A stretch of DNA of 64,000 nucleotides from Neocallimastix lanati (nom. inval.) (lineage: Eukaryota > Neocallimastigomycota > Neocallimastigomycetes > Neocallimastigales > Neocallimastigaceae): contig JACVTC010000002.1 in assembly GCA_016946835.1 (NCBI GenBank), positions 1,189,501-1,253,500 on the forward strand. The letters are read 5' to 3'. The notes beneath the pieces are model-generated. The model was not told the DNA's origin and ran no database searches. It saw only the letters and a program-made list of their open reading frames with translations. Below, one piece after another: positions 10,294 to 23,030 of the stretch. Position 1 is the first letter of the stretch; the number at the start of each line of letters is the position of its first letter. Both the position numbers and the translations under genes were made by a program.

Positions 10294-10298
10294 AATAG
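10294..10298. repeat. Target-site duplication AATAG (right copy)
   Basis: Exact repeat of 5285-5289, directly after the right LTR. Confidence 0.9.
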
Positions 10299-11961
10299 TA
10301 ATAATTTATTTCGTATTAATAAGTAAAAATTTTGAATATTTACAATTTATAATTTTCTACATATACATATATAAAATTTTTTATTTATAAATGATATAAA
10401 ATGAAATATTCAAACCTTAATTAATATAAAATAGTTTTTATTATTCAAACATAAATTAATGTCATAAATCAAATTTAAATCTAATGATTTTACAACAATT
10501 TCAATATGTGGCTTGATTTCTATATATTAATTATATTTATAATTAATAATAAATTTTATAGCATAAATCAATGTTTTAATTATATTCTTATTATTTTATA
10601 TTTATATTTATATAGTTATTAAATATTTCCTTAAATAATAATTATTAATAGTTTATTCTAATCACAAGAACAATTAATTAAATAGTTAATTATAACTAAA
10701 TAACAAAAAAATAAAGCATTTCTCTGAATTAAGAGAAGTCGTTGTCGTCGTCGTTGTTGTGTAAAAGTTAAGATTAAAAGTTATATTATGTTAAGTTAGT
10801 TTGTAATTAAAAGAATAAGAAAGTTGTTAAATAGTCTTTTTAAATATATGTAGTTTTTATATAAAATTAAATAAATAAATAAATAATAAATAAATAAATA
10901 AATAATAAATTAATAAATTTAATAAATAAATCCCAACAAAAGTACATCGAACTTTTGAGTTGTATACCATAAATAATAGCATTCTTTTTAAATAAAAATA
11001 TTTTTCAGAATATTAAATAAATATATAAAATAAATAAATATGTAATATAAATATATATATATATAAAATAAATAAATATATATATATAAAATAAATAAAT
11101 AAATATATAAATAAATAAATATATAAATATATAAAATATATAAAATAAATAAATAAATAAATAAATAAATTTATAAATATATAAAATAGGCAGTTCATTC
11201 ATTAGGAAGTATATACATTATAACTCCGTATGAAGAGTATTAGTGTTTAATTCAGAGCAAAAGCATTTATTTTTATTTTTTTCAATATTCATCAATCTTA
11301 TATTATGAATAACAAAATTTATAAAATATTCGTTATATAATCTAAACTAAAAAATAAATAATCGAATAACTTAAAAAAGAATATGTACATATTTAGTCTT
11401 ATATATTAATAGTAGTGTTGTATATGAATATAACGCTACTATTGTTATTAGAATTAATGTCAATAAATATAACACTATTGTTATATTTATTTCCTTATAT
11501 ATAGTTATGTAGTAATCGATAATCATTGTTATGCTTGATAAAATATTTAAAATTTTGGCTTTTACTTAGATAGAAGTTTTTGGATTTTACCAATATTTTT
11601 TTTATGGAATATTTAGTATCTAGTCTAAACAAATAAATAAAAAATTAAATAATATCCAAAAAAAGTACACATAAAGTCTTCTGGTATATTAATTATATTT
11701 TTTAATGATAATATTTAAAATTTTTTTTTGCTATAATTTTAAATATAATAATCAAATATTATATCATATATATGCTTAATAAATAATAATTAATGAATGA
11801 TGATATGTTTAATAAATAAAACAATAAAATTTTATTCTCTCCTTAATCAAAAAACATTATTTAATTAAAAAAAAAAAGAAAGAAAAATATTATTAAAGAA
11901 TATTATTTAATAAAAAAAAATTAACATGATAAATAAGAATATTATTATATTATATAAAGTT

Positions 11962-12001
<40 letters not shown>

Positions 12002-14367
12002 GAAAATTATGTTCTTTTAAAAATAGGGAATATTTTAAATGAGATTTTGAATTTTTTTTTTCTTTTTTTTTTTTTAATAAAGAAATCTCCTAATGAAAAA
12101 AGAAAATTATAATAATTAATGTAATTTGTGAAATAATATTAAGTTTTAATTTAATTTTTAAATGGATATGAAGGAGGTAATATAAATATAAATTTTAGAA
12201 ATGGTCGTAAAGAATAGTAAAAAATATAAAATTAAATAAGTAGAAAATAAAATATAAATAAAATTTCATTTTTTTTTTAAATTATTTTTATTATTATTAT
12301 TTTTATTTTTTTTTATAAAAGAAAGAATAATATCTTATATTAATTTTATATATTATATTTTTAATAATTGATAAAATATTAATAATATTTTTTTTATATT
12401 ATTATTATTTTATCAATTATTATTATTGCCATTTAGAAGATAGGATTATACTATTTATTATATTGTAAATTTATACATCATAATATAAATAATAATATAT
12501 ATTCTTTTCTTTTTTCTTTTCTTTCTTTTTTTTTATATATATATATAAAATTTATGAGTTTAATTTCAATTATTTTGATTACTTTCACCACTTCAATTAA
12601 TATTTTTTAAGGAAATCAATTTTGAAAATTATTAATGGAATATTAAATTCAATATGAATAACATTTTTTTCATTAATATATGTATTGTTTACATTAAATA
12701 ATGTTATTAATTAATTATATATTAATTAAGATTTTTATATCCATTCTTATTATTCTTAAATATTTTGTATAATATCAGTATAATATCATATGTTTTTACA
12801 TATAATTTCCTTTTTGATTTATTAAAAAAAATAACTATTTATAGCAAAAAATAATATAAAATATTTAAATTAACCAATAAAATGATTTTGATATATTAAA
12901 GTCATATTTGACGGTTTTATTTGACATACTAACATTTTAATAATAAAATATTAAAATGTTAAATTAAATTAAATTATATTATATATGAGTGTAACAAAAT
13001 AAAATAAAATAAAATAGAAATAAAATAAAAATAAAAGAAAATAAAATAAAAAAAGTTAATTCATATTTTTTATAATTATCTTTATTTATTAGCTTCATAA
13101 TTTTAAAAATATTAACAAATAATATATATTTTTATTTATTTTTTTTTTCAAAAATATATATATTTATTATATAAATTTATAAATTATATTATTTAATAAA
13201 TATTTAATAATTATATGACATACAATTTTTTTTTTTTAAATATTAATATTTTTCACAAATTGCAAATCTTTTTTTTTATTTTATTTTATTTAAAATAAAT
13301 TAAAAAATATTTAATTACATATATGGAATTTATTAAAAAAAAAAAAAAAACCTTAAATTTAATTGATGTCATTAACATTTATATTATTATGTGAACCATT
13401 GTTTTATTACGTTAACAAATAAAAAAGGAAAGTAAATAAATAAATTTATCTATTAAAAAATATATATATATAAATTATATATAATATTTATTATATATAC
13501 AAATAACTATATGTCTATATATATTATATATATACAAACAACTAATAAATTGTTTCAAATGTTAAAATGTTTAAATAAAAAAAAAAAAAACTGTCAAAAA
13601 TATTAAAAATAATATTAATTTAATTAATTTTATTTAATATAAAAAAATATCAATTATTCAATTATGAAACAATTAAAGTTTGTAACATTTAAATTTATTA
13701 TTATTTTAGATTAAATAGAAAATTAAATTCTTTATTATTTTAAATTTTCCTAATGTCAAACTATTATTAAATCATTAAAACAATTAATATAAAACCATTA
13801 TTTTGGTTCATATTGATGGGATCAATTATTAATATATTTAATAATTATTATTGATAAACATAATGCCGCTAATAATAATTTAATATTGAGATAAATGAAT
13901 ATTTATAAGAAAGCCTATCATATATTAGGATTTCTTTTTTTTTTTAATTTTTTTTCTTTTTATAATAATTAGTATCATATAAAAGGGGAAAAAAGGAATA
14001 ATTTTTTTTTTTATACTGTTAAAATAACATATTGTAAAAATTTAAATAAAGTATTTTTTATCGTTTTTAAATTATTACTGTTAAAGTAATTATTATTTTC
14101 TTTCCTTCTTTTTTTTTTTTTTATAAAAAAAAAAGAAAAAATTTTATTTTTATTAATAAAAGTTAATATTTATAGCAAAATTAATAATATATTATTATTA
14201 CGGGATAATAATAATACTTTTTTTTTAAAAAAAAATAAACTTGTAGTTGAATTATATAAATATTTGATATATTTAAAATTCAATTTAAAAACAATTGTAA
14301 TATAAATAAAAATATATTATATATATATATAAAATAATTCAGTAAATAAAACTTTTTTTTTTTCAAA
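10299..14367. other. 4-kb AT-rich intergenic region
   Basis: No gene is visible. The region includes tracts of ATAA/ATAAATAA repeats (about 10860-10930 and 11020-11190), a long poly-T near 11965-12000 and a 26-bp inverted repeat at 12362-12422. A short GTCGTCGTCGTT-type run lies near 10740. The last part is the 5' flank of the CotH gene. Confidence 0.65.
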
Positions 14368-16574
14368 ATGAGATTTAATTCATATATTTTTGTCTCAGCT
14401 CTTTGTATAGGCCTTGCTAAGGCAAACTTTTTTGAAGGTTTTCAAAGACCAGAACTCTTTGAAATAACTGAATTAAATATGCCAACTATTCGTTTAAATA
14501 TTGACGATGAAGCCTATAATCGTTTTCAATTAACATACAAGTGTATGTATGATACGCATCCATTAAATGATATTGAAAATGAAGATTGTTATTCTGCTTC
14601 ATGGAATAAATACAATGAAATATTAGAATCTCTCGTAACAGATAACATTGTTGATACTAGTAAATTAACTATTGAACAACAAGATTTAATTAATAATAAA
14701 CAAGAAATCAGTTATGATGACTTCAAAAGTATAATTACTGCTGCTAGTTCCCTTCCAATGAAAGAAATTTTCTCACAAAGAAATTTATACGCTTATATTC
14801 CACTTTTTGAAGAAAAGAAGGCATCCCTTGAATTTACTCTTAATGGGTATGTATTAGACTTAAAAAAAAAAAAAATTATTCATAAAAATTAAAACAAAAT
14901 TTAATATATTGTTAATTATATTATATTATATGTATTTTAATTATATATTTTTTATTTTATTATAATATTAATAATAAATAATTTTTTTTTCTATTAAAAA
15001 ATATATATATATAAAGTGAAACAATTGTTAAGGAAAAAGTAAAAATTACTGTAGGTGGAAAGTATACTCAAAATTTTGAAAAACCACAATTCAATGTTAA
15101 TATTAAAGATGATTCCTTATATGGAATTAAGCATCTTAGATTACGTTCTGAAGTTATTGATCCAAGTTTCCTTCGTTCTAAGCTTGGTAGTGATTTAACT
15201 ACAGTTCTTGGTTTCCCATCTAATCACGCTACCTATTCTAAAGTTTTCCTTAATAATGATGATATGGGTCTCTACTTACTTCGTGATGCTATTAAGGCAA
15301 ATTGGGTTGAATACAACTTTGGTGTTGCAAATACAACATCTCTTTATACTTGTGATTTAATGTATGGTGATAGTTTATTCTATAATTGTGTAAATGAAGA
15401 AACTGAAGAAAAAGATGAAGATATTACTAATTTTAGTAATCAAATTGAAAATGCTAAAACTGTTGAAGAATTAGATCAATTCTTTGATACTGATTTATAT
15501 ATTAAGTGGCAAGCTTATAAATATCTTACAGGTTCTTGGGATCACGTTACTAATCAACATAATCAATATCTTTATAAGGATGGCGATAAATGGTTGGATA
15601 TTTTATATGATTTTGATAGTGATTTAGGTGCCTATAAGATTCCAGTTCCTGCCCAAACTTTCAGTGAAGAATCCCTTGAAATGGATTTCCCAATCTATAA
15701 ATTAATTGGTTTAAATGATAATCATCCTAAATTAGTTGAATACATTAAAGAAATGGTTACTACTTATTTCAATCCAGTAAAAGTTTTCCCACATATTGAT
15801 GAATTGGTTGAATACTTATACCCATATGTTGTTGAAGATAGAACTCCAGAAGATGATCCAACCGCTCGTCCAGGTCACTATCTTCGTTCCGATCATAAGA
15901 TTGAAAACGGTTTTACTGCTGACGATTTCTTAAAGAATTCCGAATTCACTAATATCTTCCTTAATAAATACTATACTGAAACTAATTATGATGTTGATGA
16001 AATCTTTGGTGTTAAACGTTGGATTATTGAAAGATTCAGATTCGTTTGTACTTTATATAGTATAGATTGTTCATTTGCAAGTGAATATCTTGAAGGTGGT
16101 AGCTTCGAAATTCCAAATACCGAATCCACTGATGTTGTATTAGAAGAACATAAAGAAGGATGCAGTAGTTCTGGTTATATATGCTGTAGAACCACTGACT
16201 GTGAAGTTGTTTCCAGCGATGAAGCTGGTGATTGGTGTATGGAAGGAAATTTATGGTGTTTAATTTCAAAGAACCGTTTAATGGATAAAAAGATAGCAGA
16301 AGAAAATTCATCAGCTGCTAATCCCTCTACCAATGATGGTGAATGCTGGTCTTTAGCTGAAGGTTACCCATGTTGTCAACACGCTACTAAAGTTGAAAAC
16401 ATTGATGAACAAGGTAGAAAATGGTCTGTTGAAAATGATGATTGGTGTGGTATTATTGAACAAGAAGTTCCACAATCGGCCGCTGTAAGCTTACAATCAG
16501 CAGTAAGACCACAACCAGCAGTAGGACCACGTCCAACACAAAGACCAGGTGAAAATCCATTTAACCACATATAA
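14368..16574 (+). CDS. Secreted CotH-family protein with two dockerins
   Basis: Exons 14368-14846 and 15017-16574 are joined by a 170-base intron with a GTATGT donor and AAAG acceptor, splitting a Gly codon. The product has 678 residues. It has a signal peptide (MRFNSYIFVSALCIGLAKA), then a CotH domain recognisable by NQYLYKDGDKWLDILYDFDSDLG near residue 350, where the Asp-rich DFDSD is the nucleotide/metal-binding signature. Two Cys-rich dockerins follow (about 541-579 and 601-639), then a tail rich in Pro, Gln and Ala (PQPAVGPRP). CotH proteins of spore coats are kinases. In anaerobic fungi CotH-dockerin proteins are abundant in cellulosomes, but their function there is not settled. The first dockerin is odd: it reads DWCMEGNLWC where the usual pattern is WGVENGEWC. 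Confidence 0.93.
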
Positions 16575-17392
16575 AAAAATGAAAAGAAAATGAAAAAACA
16601 ATGAATAGAAAATAAAAAAAAAATGAAAAAAAAATGAAAGAGACTTATTTATTTTTTCTATTTTTTATAAAATATATATGTATTTAATATTATGTTAATT
16701 TTAATATTTAGTATTATTTTTTTTTTCTTTAAAAAAGAATTGATTATTTTTATATATATTTATAATTATTGTAACAAAAATAATATGTTCATGATACAAT
16801 TATTTATTAAATAGTATATATGTTAATAAATATATAAATTTATTTATGTATATATAAATTTAATTTTTTTTTTTAAATAATAATTATAATAATAGTAATA
16901 ATAATAAAAATTAATAAATAAAAAAAAATAGTAGTTGATTATAAGTTATTATTTATTTTATAATAATTTATATAATAAATATTTTTATAAATAAAAATAA
17001 TAATAATAAAAAGTATATATAAAATAATAATAAAAAGTATATATAAAATAATAATAAAGAAGTATATATAAAAGTTTTAATGATATAAAATTTAGTAAAT
17101 AAAATTTATTACTTAATGTTTAAATATATTGTAAATATAATGTTAATAGAGTGTTCATAAAAGAAAATGATTTATTATTAAAAAACAATACTATATATAA
17201 TAAAATAAAATAAAATAAAAAAAAAGAAAAGATGATATCAATTATATTTTATTTAAATAAAGTAAAATATATTTATATATTATATGTATGTAATATGATT
17301 AAAATGGAATGCATTTTTAATAGTACTAAAAGAAAAGAATGCATTTTTGATAGTACTAAAAGAGAAGATTAAATAAATTCCTCTTGTTATTA
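16575..17392. other. AT-rich spacer with short tandem units
   Basis: No gene is visible. Near 17010-17070 a unit of about 27 bases (AATAATAAAAAGTATATATA) repeats three times. At 17307-17362 the unit GAATGCATTTTTRATAGTAC repeats twice. Confidence 0.6.
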
Positions 17393-17463
17393 TTATTATT
17401 TAAAATATTATGTTCAAATTGGACAAATAATTTATTTATTTTTGTTATTAATTGAATTTAGTG

Positions 17464-17495
<32 letters not shown>

Positions 17496-17590
17496 AATAA
17501 AAAATAGTCATGTAATTAATAAATGAATAAATAAATAAAAATTAAAGTTTACAATAAGTGCGGCTGTTAAAAAATAATAATAAAATCTTT
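17393..17590 (+). repeat. LINE family A 3'-end remnant
   Basis: Shares an ordered series of blocks with 25125-25290, the 3' end of the LINE relic at 23-25 kb: TTATGTTC, ATTGGACAAATAAT, AATTAATAAATGAA, and a distal block around GCAATAAGTGCGGCTGT followed by A-rich sequence. It is best explained as a 5'-truncated copy of the same retrotransposon. Confidence 0.65.
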
Positions 17591-18659
17591 TTATTTAAAA
17601 ATTTATTTTTTATTTAATGATGATAGTAACAAATTCAGAAAAGTAAAAAAGAATCCTTCAATAATAAAAAATCCATTCGTATCAAAAAATCAAAAAAGGA
17701 AAGATTAAATTATACATAAATAAATTTATTAATTTTGTTCTAAAAAAAAAAAAAAATTAAAAAGAAAAATGTTTACAATCTTAATTTTTTTTTTTTTTTA
17801 TTTAATTTTAATTTTAATTATTATTATTATTATTATTATTATTTTTTTTTTTTTTTTTTTAATTTTTAACTCTTATAAAGTTTTTTATTTATTCTATTTC
17901 ATGTTTTTTTTTTTTTTTTTTTTTTAATTTTACAAAAATTATACATATATAGTATAGGCAGTATAGGCATCAAAATTATTATAGTTGGTGTTAATTTATT
18001 CAGATCTAAACGGATAATATTTGTTTTAGAAGTGACGTTAACTGTTTTTTTTTTTTTTTTTTAATATAAATAAAATAAAAATAAAAATTAGTTTTAAATA
18101 ATTCATAATTATATGTGAATCATTTAATAGAACCAATTATAATTATATATATTAAATATATTAAATATTTTATTTAATATATATTAATATGTAAAAAGTT
18201 AATTTATTAATAATTTTATATCCTTATATTTTTGTACTTGATTTATTTATTTAACTTTACCTACTAAATAAAAATTATTTATTTAACTTTACCTACTAAA
18301 TAAAAATTAATGAATTTTTTTTTTTTGAAAATATGTATATATAATATATTTCAAAATATTAAAAGTCATTTCTTTTTATTTTTTTATTTTTTTTTTTAAT
18401 GTAAATGTAATAAAAAAAAGTTTAAATAATTCATAAAAATGAAAATTATTAAATATTTTAAAGAAAAAAAGAGATATTCTTTATACATTTATTATTACTA
18501 TTGAATTAAATAATATAATTAATAGAAATATGGAAGGTGTTAAATTAATTGTTTTATTTCTTCATGTTTAAAAGTAATTCAACAAAAAATGGTTTATATT
18601 GGTATTTATTTATATATATATATATTTCTTTTGTATTGTTTTTACTATCTTTATATCAT
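17591..18659. other. AT-rich intergenic region
   Basis: Poly-T tracts and simple repeats, including a 38-base direct repeat of TTATTTAACTTTACCTACTA near 18246 and 18281. No gene is visible. Confidence 0.55.
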
Positions 18660-19354
18660 ACTATTTATATAAATATAAGAAGTAAAAGAAAAAGATTCTA
18701 AAAGCAAAGGTAAAAAGATAAGAAGTTCGAGATCTATGTAACAAAAATAAAATTTTAAAATATGAAGATTTAGTAAGTTGGAATAAAGCTTATAAAGGTG
18801 AAAATATTTTTAATTCGTGGTCAGTTTTAAATGCATTACAAAAGGAAAAGATTAAAAGTTATTAGACATAAACCGGGCTTTTTGTTGAATTGGTACAAGT
18901 AATTAATTTATTTGAATAATTGAAATTAATTTCAACCAAGGAAAAGTTCTAAGTATACTTGTATATTAGAGGAATATGATAGTAATTTAAATTATTAATT
19001 ATATAATTTATAATTATTTAAAATTTTATATGAATTGCATTTTGTATATGTATGAGCGTAGCACTGAATATTACTGTTACATGTACTATCATATATACAT
19101 ATGACGATATACATGAAGAATGAATGAAAAAGCATGAATGTGCCTAATATTGAGTCTAAACATTTTTTTAATCTTTTTAAAATACATTATGTACCTTCGT
19201 GGCTCAGAATGATTTCATGTATTTTTATCCTTTTTAAATATAATTCGTGTAAACTCCACAAAACTTGAATTGTTAATAAACTATATATGTCTTAACTCCC
19301 TGTGCCTTTCAAAAATAAATTTATATAAAACTTTATACCTTTGAAAAATAATAG

Positions 19355-19385
<31 letters not shown>
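18660..19385 (+). pseudogene. Decayed, possibly poly(A)-tailed coding fragment
   Basis: Composition rises above background and short plus-strand frames look protein-like: DSKSKGKKIRSSRSM near 18690 and YEDLVSWNKAYKGENIF near 18765, then stops. The stretch ends in a run of about 27 A at 19357-19383, suggesting retrotransposed origin. No family is recognised. Confidence 0.35.
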
Positions 19386-19386
<1 letters not shown>

Positions 19387-20933
19387 AAAAAGAGAAAGCT
19401 TTATACGACAATAAATAAATAAATTCGTCTTATTTAATATACTGATTTATAATTAAAGATATATATATTTATATATCTTTTTTAAAAAAAAGAATTTATA
19501 AAAAAGGTAATTCATTAATATTATTATTTTATTATCGTTTATTTTTTAATGAATGTAAAATATATATCATTATCAATATTATGGTTTATATATAGTGTTG
19601 TAAAGGATTAATAAAGTTTAATTTAATATATGTAAATAAAAAATATAATGTAATAAATCAAAAGAAAAAATCAAAAAAAAAAAAAAAAAAAAAAAAAAAA
19701 GATAAAAAATTTATATTAATATTCAAATAATTATATATATAATAATAATAAAAGTATTATTATATATTATTTATTATTTAAAAAGATATATTTTATATAT
19801 TCATATATTCCAAGTTTTTTTTTTTTTAATTTTAATTAACAATTTTCGAATAAAAAAAAAGTTACTCATTTTTTCAATAATAAAAATTAAAAATATTATA
19901 ATAAAAATTAATTCTTAGCTCTTTTTGATCCTAATTTTTAAATTAATATTTTTATTATTATTTTTTTTTTTGTTGAATTTAAATTTAAACAATAATAGTA
20001 ATACTAAGAAGGATAATAATGATTATAATAATAATAAAAGCCATTTATTATAATTTAATTTGAAATGCTATAAATTTAAATACAAAACAAATGATTTATA
20101 TTTTGATTAAAATAACAACAAATTCATTTATAAAAAGCTGACCAATAATTATTATCTATAAGTCCATAAATCTCTAAATATTTATGGAATATTCATATCC
20201 ATTTTGATGGTTAGATAATGTCATAATATATTAATTAATATACAAACCTTTGTAAATACAATTAGGCAAATAAATAAACTTATTAATTTTTTTAATTTAT
20301 TTATTTATTATCTATTATATATAAATACTTTTTGTTTCTTTTGTTTATAGTTGTCCTTTTTTTTTTTTTTTTTTTTTTTCTTATCCTTTTTTAGGCCTTA
20401 ATTAAAAAATAAAAAATAAAAAGTGCTATATAATATTTTAGTAATTCAATTTATATATATATTATATCATTAAATATAATACATATTTTTATTATAGTTG
20501 ATGATACATATTATAATATAAATGAAATAATTATTCAATGATATTATTATTATTTTTTTTATAAACAAATAAAATAAATAAATAAATAAATAAATAAATA
20601 AATATACATATATATACATATTTAATAAACTTTAATTGATTTGATATAGATAAAAAAAAAAATAAAAAAAGAATTGTTATGGATTAAAAAAAAAAAAAAA
20701 AAAGAAAAAAAGAATATACCTATATCAATATTTTGAATAATATAATTAATATTATAAAAATATGTAAAAATTTATATTTATAATTTAGGAATAAATGATA
20801 CAAAATTCTAATACAACAAAAAAAAAAACAAAAAAAAAAAATTAATGTTTAATTATTTCTAGACTTATATTTTATAATATTATTTCTTTTAAATATTATT
20901 ATTTTATTTGTTTTTTTTTTTTATAAAAAATGA
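19386..20933. other. AT-rich intergenic region
   Basis: Poly-A, poly-T and TAAA-type repeats. This is the upstream flank of the chitin-binding pseudogene. No gene is visible. Confidence 0.55.
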
Positions 20934-22575
20934 ATGTATATACATTTTTTTTTTGTGATATTGTTACATGTTTTTTCAAAAGTTGTTAAAAATTCTACTA
21001 AAGTATCTACAGATGGAAGATGTGGTAAGAAATTTGGTGTCTGTCAAAAAGGTTATTGTTATAGTCAAATCGTTTGGTGTGGTAAATCTGATCTTCATTG
21101 TGATGTAGAAAATGGTTGTCAATCTGAATTTGGTACTTGTAAAGGAGATCCTGATAATTGCAGAAAAATATCTATGAATGGAAAGTGTGGTAAGAAATTT
21201 GGTGTCTGTCGAAAAGGTTACTGTTGTAGTAAATTAGGTTGGTGTGGTAAATCTGATCTTCATTGTAATGTAGAAAAAGGTTGTCAATCTAAATTCGGTA
21301 TTTGTAATGATAAATCTATTGATAAAGATAAAAAAGAAGATAAAAAAGAAGTTAAGAAAGAAACTGAAGAAAAATAAACTAATGAAAAAGAAACTAATGA
21401 AAAAGAAAACAAAGGAATAGAAAAAGAAAAATGCAATGAACATTTCAATGATAATGATATTATTATTATTGAAATGATTACTGAAGAATTGAATATTACT
21501 TCATGTGAAGCTGGTAATGTCTACAATTATACTGAAAAAAAGGAAACAAAAATGGAGAAAGTTTTGGAAAACTCAATTAATAATAAACTTTCCACTGACG
21601 AAGAATGCTTAAATAAATGTAAGAATGATAATGCGGATTTAAAAAATACTTTTAAAAACTATAACATAACTGTTCTTGAAGAATATAGTAGAAAGATTTA
21701 TGGTAGTGATATTGGTTGTGAAAGGTAAGTACATTTTTTTATTTTTATTTTATTTTATTTTATTTAATTTAATTTTATTTTATTTAATTATATTTAATGA
21801 TAACTTTTTTTTTTTTTTTAAATAATTATATAAATAAATAATAATAATTATTATAATAAAGTAATTGCGAATTAATTAATGAATTAATAGAAGTTAATAA
21901 GTTGGAAGCCGATTACTTAAAGAAATATATAGATTAAAAGAACATGAAGCAGAACATGTAGATGTTGATGAAGATTATGAATCAAAAAATGAATCATTTG
22001 ATAAAGTAAAAAGAAATGATAATGAATGTAAACCCGAACGTAAAGTTGAAGTTATGCAATATATAGATGATATTCCAAAAGTCCGAAGAATAGATAATAA
22101 AACAATTATAAGTGAAGTCAATGGTTGTGGGCCAAAAGTTGAACGTTTCTTGAGCGTTAGTAAAGCTGAAAATGTTTTTTTGGATTATATAGCAACAAAA
22201 CATAATCTAGAATTTGAACCAGCTTGTAATGCTCATGATATTTGTTATGATTGTAAAGTTAAAAAAGATGAATGTGATAATTTAATGTTTGTAAATATTA
22301 AAAAAAAATATGTCAGAAGAAATATCCAATTGAAGATCTTAATCTTATTTCTTATAAAGAGTTTTTTTCTATTAACAGTATGGGATATGTTTCTAAAGAA
22401 GATATCATAAGAGCTATTAACAATATGGAATATATTTCATGGAAAAGAGTATCCTTCCTTTATTGAAGAGCTTATTTCAGAAGTTGCTGAAAGAATAAGT
22501 GAAGGAGATAATATAGCTATAAAAATGCTATTTAATATATTTTTTAACTTAATGATGTGGTACAAAGACAATTAA
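20934..22575 (+). pseudogene. Broken secreted chitin-binding (hevein-type) / phospholipase A2-like gene
   Basis: The frame starts MYIHFFFVILLHVFSKVVKN, a likely signal peptide. Two hevein-type (CBM18) chitin-binding repeats follow, each with GKKFGVCxKGYC and WCGKSDLHC, then a Lys/Glu-rich stretch. An in-frame TAA at 21375-21377 breaks the frame, which continues unchanged to a GTAAGT donor at 21725. The acceptor is at 21860-21861. After a frame shift near 21930 the sequence encodes NGCGP and the secreted PLA2 signature FEPACNAHDICYDC with the His-Asp pair. Two more shifts follow, near 22300 in a poly-A run and near 22438, before the last stop. The intact ancestor was probably a secreted chitin-binding protein with a calcium-dependent lipase-like domain. 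With one nonsense and three frame lesions the gene is very likely dead. Confidence 0.75.
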
Positions 22576-23030
22576 ACTGATAATGTTTTTAAACAAAGTT
22601 CAACTTCATCGACTGTTCCGTATTTTGTGGGGATTGCGGAGTTTCTACCAAACGTAATATCATTAATTTGTCCATCTTTTAGAATGATGATAACATGGTA
22701 TTCCGTTGAATCTATTGAATCTACCGTTGCTAAGAGCGTCGATGTGATAAGGCATGGATTTTCTCCTCCCGGTGAAAGATCTGATAAAGATTCGTTTGAT
22801 AACACTAATACTGAAATTATTACTCTCAAGGACGCGGTGTTATCATCGATGAATGGGAAAAGTTAGAAACTATTGCTTCTAATTCACTTTTATAATTATA
22901 TAATATGTAATATTTCATTTCATATATATATATATATTTTTTATTTTTCATTTAAATCATGTAATTTTATTATTATTATAAATAAAATAAAGTTATTCTC
23001 TAAGTCTAAAAAAAAAAAAAAATCTTATAC
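22576..23030. other. Unassigned GC-richer open stretch
   Basis: Between 22585 and 22865 both strands stay open for about 80 codons and composition is clearly coding-like. The plus-strand frame contains SPPGERSDKDSFDNTN; the minus-strand frame contains DGQINDITFGRN. I could not decide which strand is real. It may be part of the LINE relic that follows, or the 3' remains of another element. Confidence 0.35.

Noticed and set aside
22572-22829. Minus-strand 85-codon frame opposite the plus-strand 79-codon frame
   Set aside because: Neither strand shows a recognised domain, so no gene is called. The stretch is reported as unassigned.
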